From NCBI RefSeq assembly GCF_003054705.1, contig NZ_QAYX01000015.1, forward strand, positions 43,771 to 107,770: 64,000 nucleotides of DNA, given 5' to 3'. Source of the DNA: Opitutus sp. ER46. GTDB taxonomy: Bacteria > Verrucomicrobiota > Verrucomicrobiia > Opitutales > Opitutaceae. How positions within the stretch are numbered: the stretch's first letter is position 1; every line of letters starts with the position of its first letter. Both the position numbers and the translations under genes were made by a program. Of this stretch, positions 54,450-62,158 are shown in pieces. The notes beneath the pieces are model-generated. The model was not told where the DNA came from, searched no databases, and saw only the letters and a program-made list of their open reading frames with translations.

Positions 54450-55436
54450 ATGTCCTGCCCCGAAGACTCTGTTGGCTCTGCCGGTTTGTGCGCGCCCCCC
54501 TCGAACGAACCGCCGCTGTTCGACTTTCAGGTCAACGGCTTCGCCGGCGTGGACTTCCAACGCCCTGATGTCTCCGCCCCGGCCCTCGAACATGCGGCGG
54601 CCGCCCTCCGGGCCCACCAGGTGGGCTGCATTTTCGTCACGTTCATCACCGCGCCCCTCGAACAACTCGCCCAGCAGCTCCGCCGGTTTGAGTTGTTCCG
54701 CGAAGCCAGTCCGTCGCTGTCCGCGATGATCGCCGGTTACCATCTGGAAGGGCCCTGGCTCTCACCCCAACCGGGCTACTGCGGCGCCCACCCGCCCGCC
54801 CACATGCACGCGCCCAGCATCGTGGAGTTTGAGACGCTGCAGCGTGCCGCCCGCGGTCGCATCCGGCTCGTCACGCTGGCCCCCGAGTGGGCCGGCAGCA
54901 GCGAGTTCATCACCCACCTGACCGCCCGCCAGGTGGCGGTCTCACTCGGCCACACCAACGCCACGGAGCGCGACATCGACGCCGCGATCGCCGCCGGGGC
55001 GCGGTTCTGCACCCACCTCGGCAACGCCGTGCCGCTGGTGCTGCCGCGCCACGACAATGTCGTCCAACAACTGCTCTCCCGCGACGAACTCATCGCCTGC
55101 TTCATCCCCGACGGGCTCCATCTGCCGCGGCGGGTCCTGCAGAATTTCGTTCGCGCCAAACCGCCGGGCCGGGCGCTCTTCACCACCGACGCCATGGCTG
55201 GCGCCGGCGCGCCGGCCGGGAACTACACGCTGGGCGACCTCACCGTGAATGTCGGCGCCGACGGCATCGCCCGCAACCCGGGCGGCGGCTTTGCCGGCTC
55301 GACGCTCCCACCGGACGACGGCGTGCGTCGCGTGGCCGAATACCTCGCCCTGCCACCCCACGAGGCACGCCGGCTTTGGTCCACCACCGCCGCCGCGGCT
55401 TTCGGCGTCACCCTTTCCGCCCCCTCCATCTCATGA
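54450..55436 (+). CDS. nagA: N-acetylglucosamine-6-phosphate deacetylase, short form
   Basis: A 328-residue amidohydrolase barrel that deacetylates GlcNAc-6-phosphate. FDFQVNGFAGVDF near 25-37 replaces the usual D-x-Q-x-N-G-x-x-G, GYHLEGPWLSPQ near 98-109 contains the metal-binding glutamate, SLGHTNAT near 165-172 and THLGNAVPL near 189-197 hold the histidines, PDGLHLP near 224-230 and FTTDAMAGAGAP near 245-256 complete the site. The family is usually about 380 residues; here the beta-sandwich strands formed by the first 50 and last 30 residues are largely missing. The stop overlaps nagB ATG (ATGA at 55433-55436). Confidence 0.85.
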   Translation: MSCPEDSVGSAGLCAPPSNEPPLFDFQVNGFAGVDFQRPDVSAPALEHAAAALRAHQVGCIFVTFITAPLEQLAQQLRRFELFREASPSLSAMIAGYHLEGPWLSPQPGYCGAHPPAHMHAPSIVEFETLQRAARGRIRLVTLAPEWAGSSEFITHLTARQVAVSLGHTNATERDIDAAIAAGARFCTHLGNAVPLVLPRHDNVVQQLLSRDELIACFIPDGLHLPRRVLQNFVRAKPPGRALFTTDAMAGAGAPAGNYTLGDLTVNVGADGIARNPGGGFAGSTLPPDDGVRRVAEYLALPPHEARRLWSTTAAAAFGVTLSAPSIS

Positions 55437-56218
55437 GCACCTCTCCTGTGCACTACGCCGCCGTCGATCGCCTCGCCGTCGAGCGGCACCCCCACCGGTC
55501 CGCCATGGGCCGCGCCGCGGCCCGCGCGGTGGCCGCGTACCTTTGCGACACCATCAACCGGCACGGTCGCGCCCGCATCGTCTTTGGCTGCGCCCCTTCC
55601 CAGGACGACTTCCTGGCTGCCCTGGTCGACCCGGCGTTGTGTGGCGCCGAGATCGACTGGCGCAAGGTGACCGCCTTTCACATGGACGACTACGTCGGGC
55701 TGCCTGGAAGCCATCCGGCCAGTTTCCGCTCATATCTCCAGCGGCATCTCCTCTCGAAAGTTCCCGTGGGAACGTTTCATCCGATCACGGCCGAAGCGGC
55801 GGATGGCGCGACCGTTTGCCGGACGTATGCGGCCGCCTTGCGCGAGCAACCGATCGACCTCATCTGCCTGGGCATCGGCGAAAATGGCCACATCGCCTTC
55901 AACGACCCGCCGGTGGCCGACTTCGATGACCCCGCGCTCATCAAGGTGGTCGAGCTCGACCACGCCTGCCGGACGCAGCAGGTGAACGACGGTTGTTTCC
56001 CCAACCTGGCCGCGGTCCCGCCGTCTGCCTACACCCTGACCGTGCCCGTTTTTCGGACCGCTCGCCGGCTCAGCGTCGTCGTACCCGGCCCGCGCAAGGC
56101 CGCCGCGGCCCGCGCCGCGCTCCGCGACCCCATCGGCCCCGGGTGCCCCGCGTCCGTCCTGCGCCTGCATCCGTCTGCCACGCTCTATCTCGACGCCGAC
56201 TCCGCCGCCCAACTCTAG
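55433..56218 (+). CDS. nagB: glucosamine-6-phosphate deaminase
   Basis: A 261-residue enzyme of the NagB/6-phosphogluconolactonase superfamily, converting glucosamine-6-phosphate to fructose-6-phosphate and ammonia. The catalytic segment FHMDDYVGLPGSHPASFR near 82-99 includes the aspartate pair, and LGIGENGHIAFNDPP near 144-158 includes the ring-opening histidine. SVVVPGPRKAAAARAAL near 215 is the conserved loop. It is translationally coupled to nagA and 6 bp before the mannosidase gene. Together with NagA it routes amino sugars to glycolysis. Confidence 0.88.
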   Translation: MSTSPVHYAAVDRLAVERHPHRSAMGRAAARAVAAYLCDTINRHGRARIVFGCAPSQDDFLAALVDPALCGAEIDWRKVTAFHMDDYVGLPGSHPASFRSYLQRHLLSKVPVGTFHPITAEAADGATVCRTYAAALREQPIDLICLGIGENGHIAFNDPPVADFDDPALIKVVELDHACRTQQVNDGCFPNLAAVPPSAYTLTVPVFRTARRLSVVVPGPRKAAAARAALRDPIGPGCPASVLRLHPSATLYLDADSAAQL

Positions 56219-56224
56219 CGCCCC

Positions 56225-59200
56225 ATGCCCTCGCCGCTTTGCCGCCTCGCCCTCCTCGTCGCCCTCGCCGCCGCCCTCCCCAACGGCGCGCCGGCGGCCA
56301 ACGCTCCGACGATCGAGACTTTCGCCCGCCAGCCGGATCGCCCGGTCGACGTCGCCCGTGACCGCAACCTGTACGTCATCGGCTATGCGCACCTGGACAC
56401 CCAGTGGCGATGGACGTACCCACGCGTCATTCGGGAGTTCATTCCCGCGACGTTGCGGAAGAATTTTGCGCTGCTCGACCAGTACCCGAACTACACGTTC
56501 AACTTCACCGGGTCCCGCCGCTACGAGATGATGCAGGAGTATTACCCGGCGGACTACCAGAAGCTGAAGCGCTACGTCGCCGCCGGCCGGTGGTTTCCCG
56601 CCGGCTCATCCGTCGACGAGGCCGATTCACTCGTGCCCTCCGCGGAATCCCTCCTCCGGCAGATTCTCTACGGGAATCGCTTCTTCCGCCGCGAATTTGG
56701 TCTCGCGAGCAACGAGTTCATGCTGCCCGACTGCTTCGGATTCCCGGCGGCGCTGCCCACCATCCTGGCGCATGCGGGCATCAAGGGTTTTTCCACGCAG
56801 AAGCTCACCGTAGGAACGTCGGGCGGCATTCCCTTCAAGGTCGGCGTCTGGGAGGGGCCGGATGGCAGTTCCGTCGTGTCCGCCTTCGACCCCGGTCCGT
56901 ACTATGGGCAGGAGACGGCGGACCTGAGCAAAAGCGAAAGCTGGCTCAAGCGGATCGAAGCCACCGGGCAGATTTCCGGCGCCTACGTCGACTATCACTA
57001 TTACGGCATCGGCGATCAGGGCGGCGCCCCCAACCCCGGCTCCGTCCGCTGGATCGAGCGCAGCCTCATCGGGGGCGGACCGGTCCGCGTGATCTCGTCG
57101 ACCACCGAACGCATGTTCAACGACCTGGCCCCGGCCCAGGTCGCCCGGCTGCCCCATTACCGCGGTGAGCTTCTCCTCGTGCAGCACTCCGCGGCGGCCA
57201 TCACGTCCCAGGCGTACATGAAGCGCTGGAACCGCAAAAACGAGTTGCTGGCCGACGCCGCCGAACGTGCCACCGTCGCGGCGTTCTGGCTCCGGGGCGC
57301 GCCCTACCCCGCCAGGAAACTCTACGACGCGTGGAACCTCGTGCTCGGTTCCCAGATGCACGACATGCTGCCGGGCACCAGCGTGCCCAAAGCCTACGAG
57401 TACTGCTGGAACGACGAGATTCTCGCCGCCAACCTGTTCGCCTCCGTTGTGTCCGACGCCGTCGGCGCGGTCACCACGGGCCTCGACACACGCGCGGAGG
57501 GCACCGCCATCGTCGTCTACAACCCGCTCTCGATCGAGCGCGACGACCTCGTCGAAGCCGAGCTGCCCATCCGCGGCCCCACGCCCGCGGCGCTGGTCGC
57601 CGTCGGGCCCGACCATCGTTCAGGCCCCGTGCAGATCGTCGGCCGACAGGATGACGTTCTCAAAATTCTCTTCCTCGCCCACGCCCCGGCGGTCGGATTC
57701 TCAACCTACGACATCCGCCCGGCCCAGCCCGGCGCCGCGCCGGCAGCCCCATCGCTCCGCGTCGAGGATCACACGCTCGAGAACGAGCACTATCGCGTCA
57801 CGATCGACGCCAACGGCGACATTGGCTCGGTCTTCGACAAGACGTTGACCAAGGAACTCCTCGCCGCCCCAGCCCGCCTCGAACTGCACCCGCAGAATCC
57901 CGAACGGTATCCCGCCTGGAACATGGACTGGCGCGAACGTCAGCAGCCCGCGCGCAGCGTCGTCGCCGGCCCGGCCCGTATCCGCCTCGTCGAGACCGGG
58001 CCCGTTCGCGTCGCCATCGAGGTCGAACGTGAAACCGAGGGCTCGAGCTTCACCCAGACGATCCGACTGGCGGCCGGCGCCGCGGGCGATCGTATCGAGA
58101 TTGCCACCCTCCTGGATTGGCAGACGCGCGAAACCGTCCTGAAAGCCGCCTTCCCGCTCACCTCCGCCAACGCCGTCGCCACCTACGATTCCCAGGTCGG
58201 AACGGTGCAGCGGGAGAACAACCATCCCCGGAAGTACGAGGTGCCGCAGCACCAGTGGATCGACCTCACCCGGCCCGACGAATCCTACGGCGTCGCCCTC
58301 CTGAATGATTCGAAGTACGCCTCCGACAAACCCGACGACCAGACCTTGCGCCTCACGCTCGTGCTCACTCCCGGCGTGCGCAATCGGTTCCAGGACCAGG
58401 CGTCGCAGGATATCGGTCGGCATGAGATTCTGTACGCGCTCGCCGGGCACTCCGGCGACTGGCGGAAGGCCAACGTTCCCTGGCAGGCCGCCCGGTTGAA
58501 CCAACCGCTGCTGGCATTCCGCGCGCCCTCTCACGACGGCGTACTCGGCCGGACCTTCTCCCTCTTCAAGGTGAGCAGCGGGCAGGTTGCGCTCGCGGCC
58601 GTCAAGAAGGCCGAAGACAGCGACGAGATCATCGTCCGCTTCAAGGAACTCACCGGCAAGGTCGCGGGCGGCCTGCGCTTGAGCGCCGCCGTCCCGATCG
58701 TGGCCGCCCGTGAGGTCGACGGCCAGGAACAGCCGCTGGGCGATGCGACCGTGGAAAACGGCGAACTCGCGTTCTCACTTCGCGGCTACGGACTGAAGGC
58801 CTTTGCGCTGAAACTCGGCCCCCCGCCGGCCACGCTCGCCTCCCCGGTTTCGCAGCCCGTGACGCTCCCCTACACCGACGACGTCGTGAGCACAAACGAG
58901 CACCGCCACGACGGCCACTTTGACGCCGCCGGCCGCGCCTATCCCGCCGAGCAGTTTCCCGGCACGCTCGTCAGCGAGGGCATCACCTTTGCCCTGGGAC
59001 CCACCGCGGACGGACAGCCGAACGCCATGGCCGCCCGAGGCCAGTCGCTCGCGGTTCCAACGGGCGATTTCAACCGCCTCTACCTCCTGGCCGCCGCGGA
59101 CGGCGACACCGCCGCCCGGTTCCTCGTGGACGGCCACCCGGTTGATCTCACGGTTCAGAACTGGACCGGGTACATCGGACAATGGGACAACCGGCTCTGG

Positions 59201-60547
59201 GGCGGAACTGTCCCCGAAAGCGTGTTCTACTGGTTCAAACCGCTGGTCGGCCTTGAGCCCGGCTTCACGAAGCGCGACGCCGTGGCCTGGTATGCCAGCC
59301 ATCGCCACACCGCCGATTCAGACGACGCCTACCAGTTCTGTTACCTGTTCAAGTACCGCATCGATCTTCCCGCCGGGGCCAAGACCCTGACGCTCCCGGA
59401 CACCCCCAAGCTCCGGATCTTCGCCGTCAGTGCGGCACAAAACCTGCACGACGACACCGTGGCCGCATCGCCGCTCTACGATCGCCTCGATGATCATCGA
59501 CCAACCGCGCCTCGGTTCTCGGTCGCCGCCGGCCGCTATGCCGACACCCAGACGGTCTCGATTCTCCCGCCGCTCTACTGGCGCACAGGGGGCTTGCGCT
59601 ACACGCTCGATGGCACCGAACCCGGGCCATCCTCCCCGCAGTACGAACACCCGATCACCGTCAGCCGCGACCTCACCCTTCAGGCGCGGGAGCTTGATCC
59701 CAACGGCGTGCCCGGACCGCTCTCCCGCGCAACCATTGCCGTCACCGACACCACGGCACCTCACATCCTCACCGCCGCGTCGGTCGGCGGCGTGCCAAGC
59801 GTGCGCGTCGAGTTCTCCGAGCCGGTGACGAGAACGAGCGCCGAGAACGTCGCGAACTACGCCTTCGACGGTCCCGCCCACGTCACCGCCGCCACGCTCA
59901 GCCCCGATGGCCGCGCCGCACTGCTCACCTTGTCCGCCCCTCTCACCGCCTCGGCCCGGGTCACCGTGGGCGCCATCCGCGACACCTCTCCCCAGGGCAA
60001 CGCCCTCCCGCGAGCGACGCTCGCGGTCACGCCCGCCCAGCCCGTGTTTCGGCAGCGCGATGCGACTGCGCCCCGCGACATTCCAGTTGCCAGGCTTCCG
60101 AGCCAGAAGGGCCAGGCCTGGACGATGAACGTGTTCGTGAAGGCGACCACGCCACCGCCAAACCGGACGCTGATCGCGGGCTTTGGCCGTGCGGATAACA
60201 AGGTTGACGGCACGGGCCGCTATTTCGCGACCTTCGCCAACGGCATCCACCTCTGGTTGCGGAATCCGACCGATGTTGAGAGCACCACTCCCCTGACCAT
60301 CGGCCGCTGGCAGATGCTGACGGCGACATACGATGGCACCGTCCTCCGGCTGTTCTCGGAGGGGCGCCAGATCAGCTCGCTCGAGGTGGCGCTCCCCGAC
60401 GATGAAGCCGTCGTCCGCCTCGCCCCCATCGATCCTTGGGACAAAGAACGGACGTTCTCCGGTGACATCCGCCACCTCACGATCTGGAGCGAGGTCCTGT
60501 CAGCCGAGGCCATCCAGACCCTGCTCGCGACCGACCGGCCCGAATAG
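56225..60547 (+). CDS. secreted multidomain alpha-mannosidase, GH38
   Basis: A 1440-residue enzyme with signal peptide (LCRLALLVALAAALPNGA). The GH38 catalytic domain begins at YVIGYAHLDTQWRW near 50-63, with zinc ligands H56 and D58; the nucleophile is D169 in LPDCFGFP. The helical middle domain has GSQMHDMLPGTSVPKAY near 375-391. Beta-sandwich domains run to about 860. A further unassigned segment, about 870-1090, follows. C-terminal accessory modules are a chitobiase C-terminal-like domain at about 1096-1175 (LRYTLDGTEPGPSSPQYEH), an SbsA/Ig-like domain at about 1177-1270 (VRVEFSEPVT), and a concanavalin/LamG-like domain at about 1290-1435 (WTMNVFVKA, LTIGRWQMLTATYDGTVLRL). The accessory parts suggest binding to insoluble or surface glycans. 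It is the last gene of the plus-strand series. Confidence 0.92.
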   Translation: MPSPLCRLALLVALAAALPNGAPAANAPTIETFARQPDRPVDVARDRNLYVIGYAHLDTQWRWTYPRVIREFIPATLRKNFALLDQYPNYTFNFTGSRRYEMMQEYYPADYQKLKRYVAAGRWFPAGSSVDEADSLVPSAESLLRQILYGNRFFRREFGLASNEFMLPDCFGFPAALPTILAHAGIKGFSTQKLTVGTSGGIPFKVGVWEGPDGSSVVSAFDPGPYYGQETADLSKSESWLKRIEATGQISGAYVDYHYYGIGDQGGAPNPGSVRWIERSLIGGGPVRVISSTTERMFNDLAPAQVARLPHYRGELLLVQHSAAAITSQAYMKRWNRKNELLADAAERATVAAFWLRGAPYPARKLYDAWNLVLGSQMHDMLPGTSVPKAYEYCWNDEILAANLFASVVSDAVGAVTTGLDTRAEGTAIVVYNPLSIERDDLVEAELPIRGPTPAALVAVGPDHRSGPVQIVGRQDDVLKILFLAHAPAVGFSTYDIRPAQPGAAPAAPSLRVEDHTLENEHYRVTIDANGDIGSVFDKTLTKELLAAPARLELHPQNPERYPAWNMDWRERQQPARSVVAGPARIRLVETGPVRVAIEVERETEGSSFTQTIRLAAGAAGDRIEIATLLDWQTRETVLKAAFPLTSANAVATYDSQVGTVQRENNHPRKYEVPQHQWIDLTRPDESYGVALLNDSKYASDKPDDQTLRLTLVLTPGVRNRFQDQASQDIGRHEILYALAGHSGDWRKANVPWQAARLNQPLLAFRAPSHDGVLGRTFSLFKVSSGQVALAAVKKAEDSDEIIVRFKELTGKVAGGLRLSAAVPIVAAREVDGQEQPLGDATVENGELAFSLRGYGLKAFALKLGPPPATLASPVSQPVTLPYTDDVVSTNEHRHDGHFDAAGRAYPAEQFPGTLVSEGITFALGPTADGQPNAMAARGQSLAVPTGDFNRLYLLAAADGDTAARFLVDGHPVDLTVQNWTGYIGQWDNRLWGGTVPESVFYWFKPLVGLEPGFTKRDAVAWYASHRHTADSDDAYQFCYLFKYRIDLPAGAKTLTLPDTPKLRIFAVSAAQNLHDDTVAASPLYDRLDDHRPTAPRFSVAAGRYADTQTVSILPPLYWRTGGLRYTLDGTEPGPSSPQYEHPITVSRDLTLQARELDPNGVPGPLSRATIAVTDTTAPHILTAASVGGVPSVRVEFSEPVTRTSAENVANYAFDGPAHVTAATLSPDGRAALLTLSAPLTASARVTVGAIRDTSPQGNALPRATLAVTPAQPVFRQRDATAPRDIPVARLPSQKGQAWTMNVFVKATTPPPNRTLIAGFGRADNKVDGTGRYFATFANGIHLWLRNPTDVESTTPLTIGRWQMLTATYDGTVLRLFSEGRQISSLEVALPDDEAVVRLAPIDPWDKERTFSGDIRHLTIWSEVLSAEAIQTLLATDRPE

Positions 60548-60664
60548 GCACATGAGGAAAGGGAGGGAACCGCGCGTGGTTGGGAGTTCGATCGCGCTCT
60601 GGTTCCACCCTTGTCTCCTGTGAGGAGTTCGAATCTCGGTTCAACAACCCCCAAGGCCGTTCAA

Positions 60665-60750
60665 CAGGAGACCGCTGAGCGCACAGAGATCGATCCGGAG
60701 GAGCATTGATCTCCCGCTCGAGTTCTCTGCGGCCTCCGCGAGCTCCTGTT
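60665..60750. repeat. 85-bp imperfect inverted repeat after the mannosidase
   Basis: ACAGGAGACCGCTGAGCGCA at 60665 is mirrored by an imperfect complement ending CGCGAGCTCCTGT at 60750, with TCTCTG near the inner ends. The 303-bp gap 60548-60850 holds this palindrome and no gene. It does not share sequence with R1, R2 or R3. Confidence 0.6.
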
Positions 60751-60850
60751 CACCGTCGGTATTCTCATCGTATCTCTCGCCTTTCCGGGTTCGCCAGAGC
60801 TCATCCCGCCGCCGCCTTGATCGAGGCCCGAAATGCTATGCGGTTCGGCC

Positions 60851-61105
60851 ATGAGCACGCTGCAGGAGATCGAAGCCGCCGCCCTCCGGCTTTCGGAAAA
60901 GGATCGGTTGCAGCTTGCCGACCGGATTCTCGGAAGCCTCCCACCACCGCCTGATGCAGCGGAACCCGAAGAGATCCTGGCCCAGGCCGTGCGTCGAGAT
61001 ACTGAACTGGAGAGCGGCAAGACCGCTCCTCTGACAGAACAGCCCTTCTGGGCAGGCGTGCGTCGGCATAGCGCGGGATCCCCCGCTCTTCCGAGTCCTC
61101 AGTGA
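60851..61105 (+). CDS. small addiction-module-component-like protein, orphan
   Basis: An 84-residue protein. MSTLQEIEAAALRLSEKDRL and QLADRILGSLPPP resemble the short antitoxin-like addiction module component proteins, whose toxin is usually a RelE/ParE gene immediately downstream. Here the gene is followed 65 bp later by a tRNA on the other strand and no toxin is seen. The last 10 residues (AGSPALPSPQ) read out into sequence like repeat DNA, so the C-terminus may have been replaced. ATG 60851 is preferred to an in-frame ATG 18 bp earlier. Confidence 0.45.
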   Translation: MSTLQEIEAAALRLSEKDRLQLADRILGSLPPPPDAAEPEEILAQAVRRDTELESGKTAPLTEQPFWAGVRRHSAGSPALPSPQ

Positions 61106-61170
61106 CTCTGTGGTTCAATCCATCCTCGGTTCGCCGGGCCGGCGGAAGATTCTCCGCCGCAGCGGAAAAT

Positions 61171-61248
61171 TGGGGCGGCCAACGGGATTTGAACCCGCGA
61201 CCCCAAGATCCACAATCTTGTGCTCTAACCAACTGAGCTATGGCCGCC
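61171..61248 (-). tRNA. tRNA-His (anticodon GTG)
   Basis: Minus-strand cloverleaf: acceptor GCGGCCA/TGGCCGC, D arm GCTCAGTTGGTTAGAGC, anticodon stem CAAGA/TCTTG with loop TTGTGGA (GTG, complement at 61211-61213), T arm GCGGG-TTCGAAT-CCCGT, encoded CCA. A G just before position 1 faces C73, the His identity element G-1:C73, which is included here. Confidence 0.95.
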
Positions 61249-61683
61249 GTAAAGTAAGGAGCGCGGAATGTCGCGAGCGGCTCCAGACCTGTCAAGGCTT
61301 CCGTTCTTGGCGGACTGAACGTCTGCCAAGAAGGGGTTTTGCGACTGCCGCAGTCCGCCGTCCGCTTCGCTCAAATATCTAACGTTAAGGCTTTTGCGCG
61401 TATGTCCGTCGCGCTGAATCCTGACCTCGCGCCTCGGCGCTGACTCTCCGCGCACGCCGACTGCGCTCACGTCTTCCCTCGCCTTCTTCCCCCGGCCGCG
61501 CCCCGCCGGTCCCTCCTCCGTTCCGCCCAACCGCCGTTCCTGCCTGCCCCCGATGGCAGCGCCACCCCACGCGACCTACCTTGCCGCTGCCTGCTCTTCG
61601 ACTGCCCTCCGCCGAGTCTCCCCTCGGCGGAGCCTTTTCCTCCCCACCCCACCCCGCCCCGCGCCGCACGTCCAGCCGCCGCT

Positions 61684-61741
61684 GACGCACTCGTCTCGCG
61701 CAACCACCCCCCGTTTTCGCGCCCCTTCGCATCTTTCGCGG
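61684..61741 (+). repeat. R1 dispersed repeat, copy 4 (right part only)
   Basis: Only the right half of R1 is present (GACGCACTCGTCTCGCG through TTTCGCGG). The region 61249-62158 is 910 bp without a gene: 61249-61683 is non-coding GC-rich DNA with nothing I recognise, followed by this copy, a full copy at 61834 and the R3 array. Confidence 0.65.
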
Positions 61742-61833
61742 TTCACCTCTCTTCATCTGCGTTCAATCGCACACTGCGAAATGGCCTAACCACGAACGGA
61801 CCGCGACTGCCGCGATTCCCAAACCAGAGCTCA

Positions 61834-61947
61834 CCGCGAAAACACGCGAACCCAGCCGCGAAAACCCGCGGTGTTCGCCGCCGCTCACGCACTCGTCTCG
61901 CGCAACCGACCGCCCCCCGTTTTCGCGCCCCTTCGCATCTTTCGCGG
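61834..61947 (+). repeat. R1 dispersed repeat, copy 5
   Basis: Full R1 copy. Left end CCGCGAAAACACGCGAACCC, right end CGCATCTTTCGCGG. It shares CCAAACCAGAG-like sequence just upstream (61819-61829) with the copy at 63852, so the element may extend about 15 bp further left. Confidence 0.8.
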
Positions 61948-61982
61948 TTCACCCATCGCCCGCCTCCGTGGTTCGCCCCACC

Positions 61983-62120
61983 CTCACTCTCACTTTCACT
62001 CTCACTCCGGGCGGCCCCTGCCGCCCGGACACTTTCACTCTCACTCCAGGCGGACCCCGGGCGCCCGGACACTCTCACTTTCACTCTCACTGCCCGGCGG
62101 CGGCCGCGCCGCCGCCGGGC
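61983..62120 (+). repeat. R3 array: three tract-palindrome units
   Basis: Three consecutive units, each an ACTTTCACTCTCACT tract followed by a GC palindrome: CCGGGCGGC-CCCT-GCCGCCCGG at 62007-62028; a weaker one at 62046-62068; and GCCCGGCGGCGGC-CGC-GCCGCCGCCGGGC at 62092-62120. The tracts are nearly identical while palindrome sequences differ but remain self-complementary. The array ends 38 bp before the metalloprotease start and could fold in its leader. Confidence 0.8.
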
Positions 62121-62158
62121 TTGTCTCACTCCGCCCGTGACACTGGGATGCCCGCGCG

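Noticed and set aside
61983..62120. Regularly spaced repeats that could be a CRISPR array
   Set aside because: The units are unequal in length, the 'spacers' are palindromes related to each other, and no cas gene is in the window.
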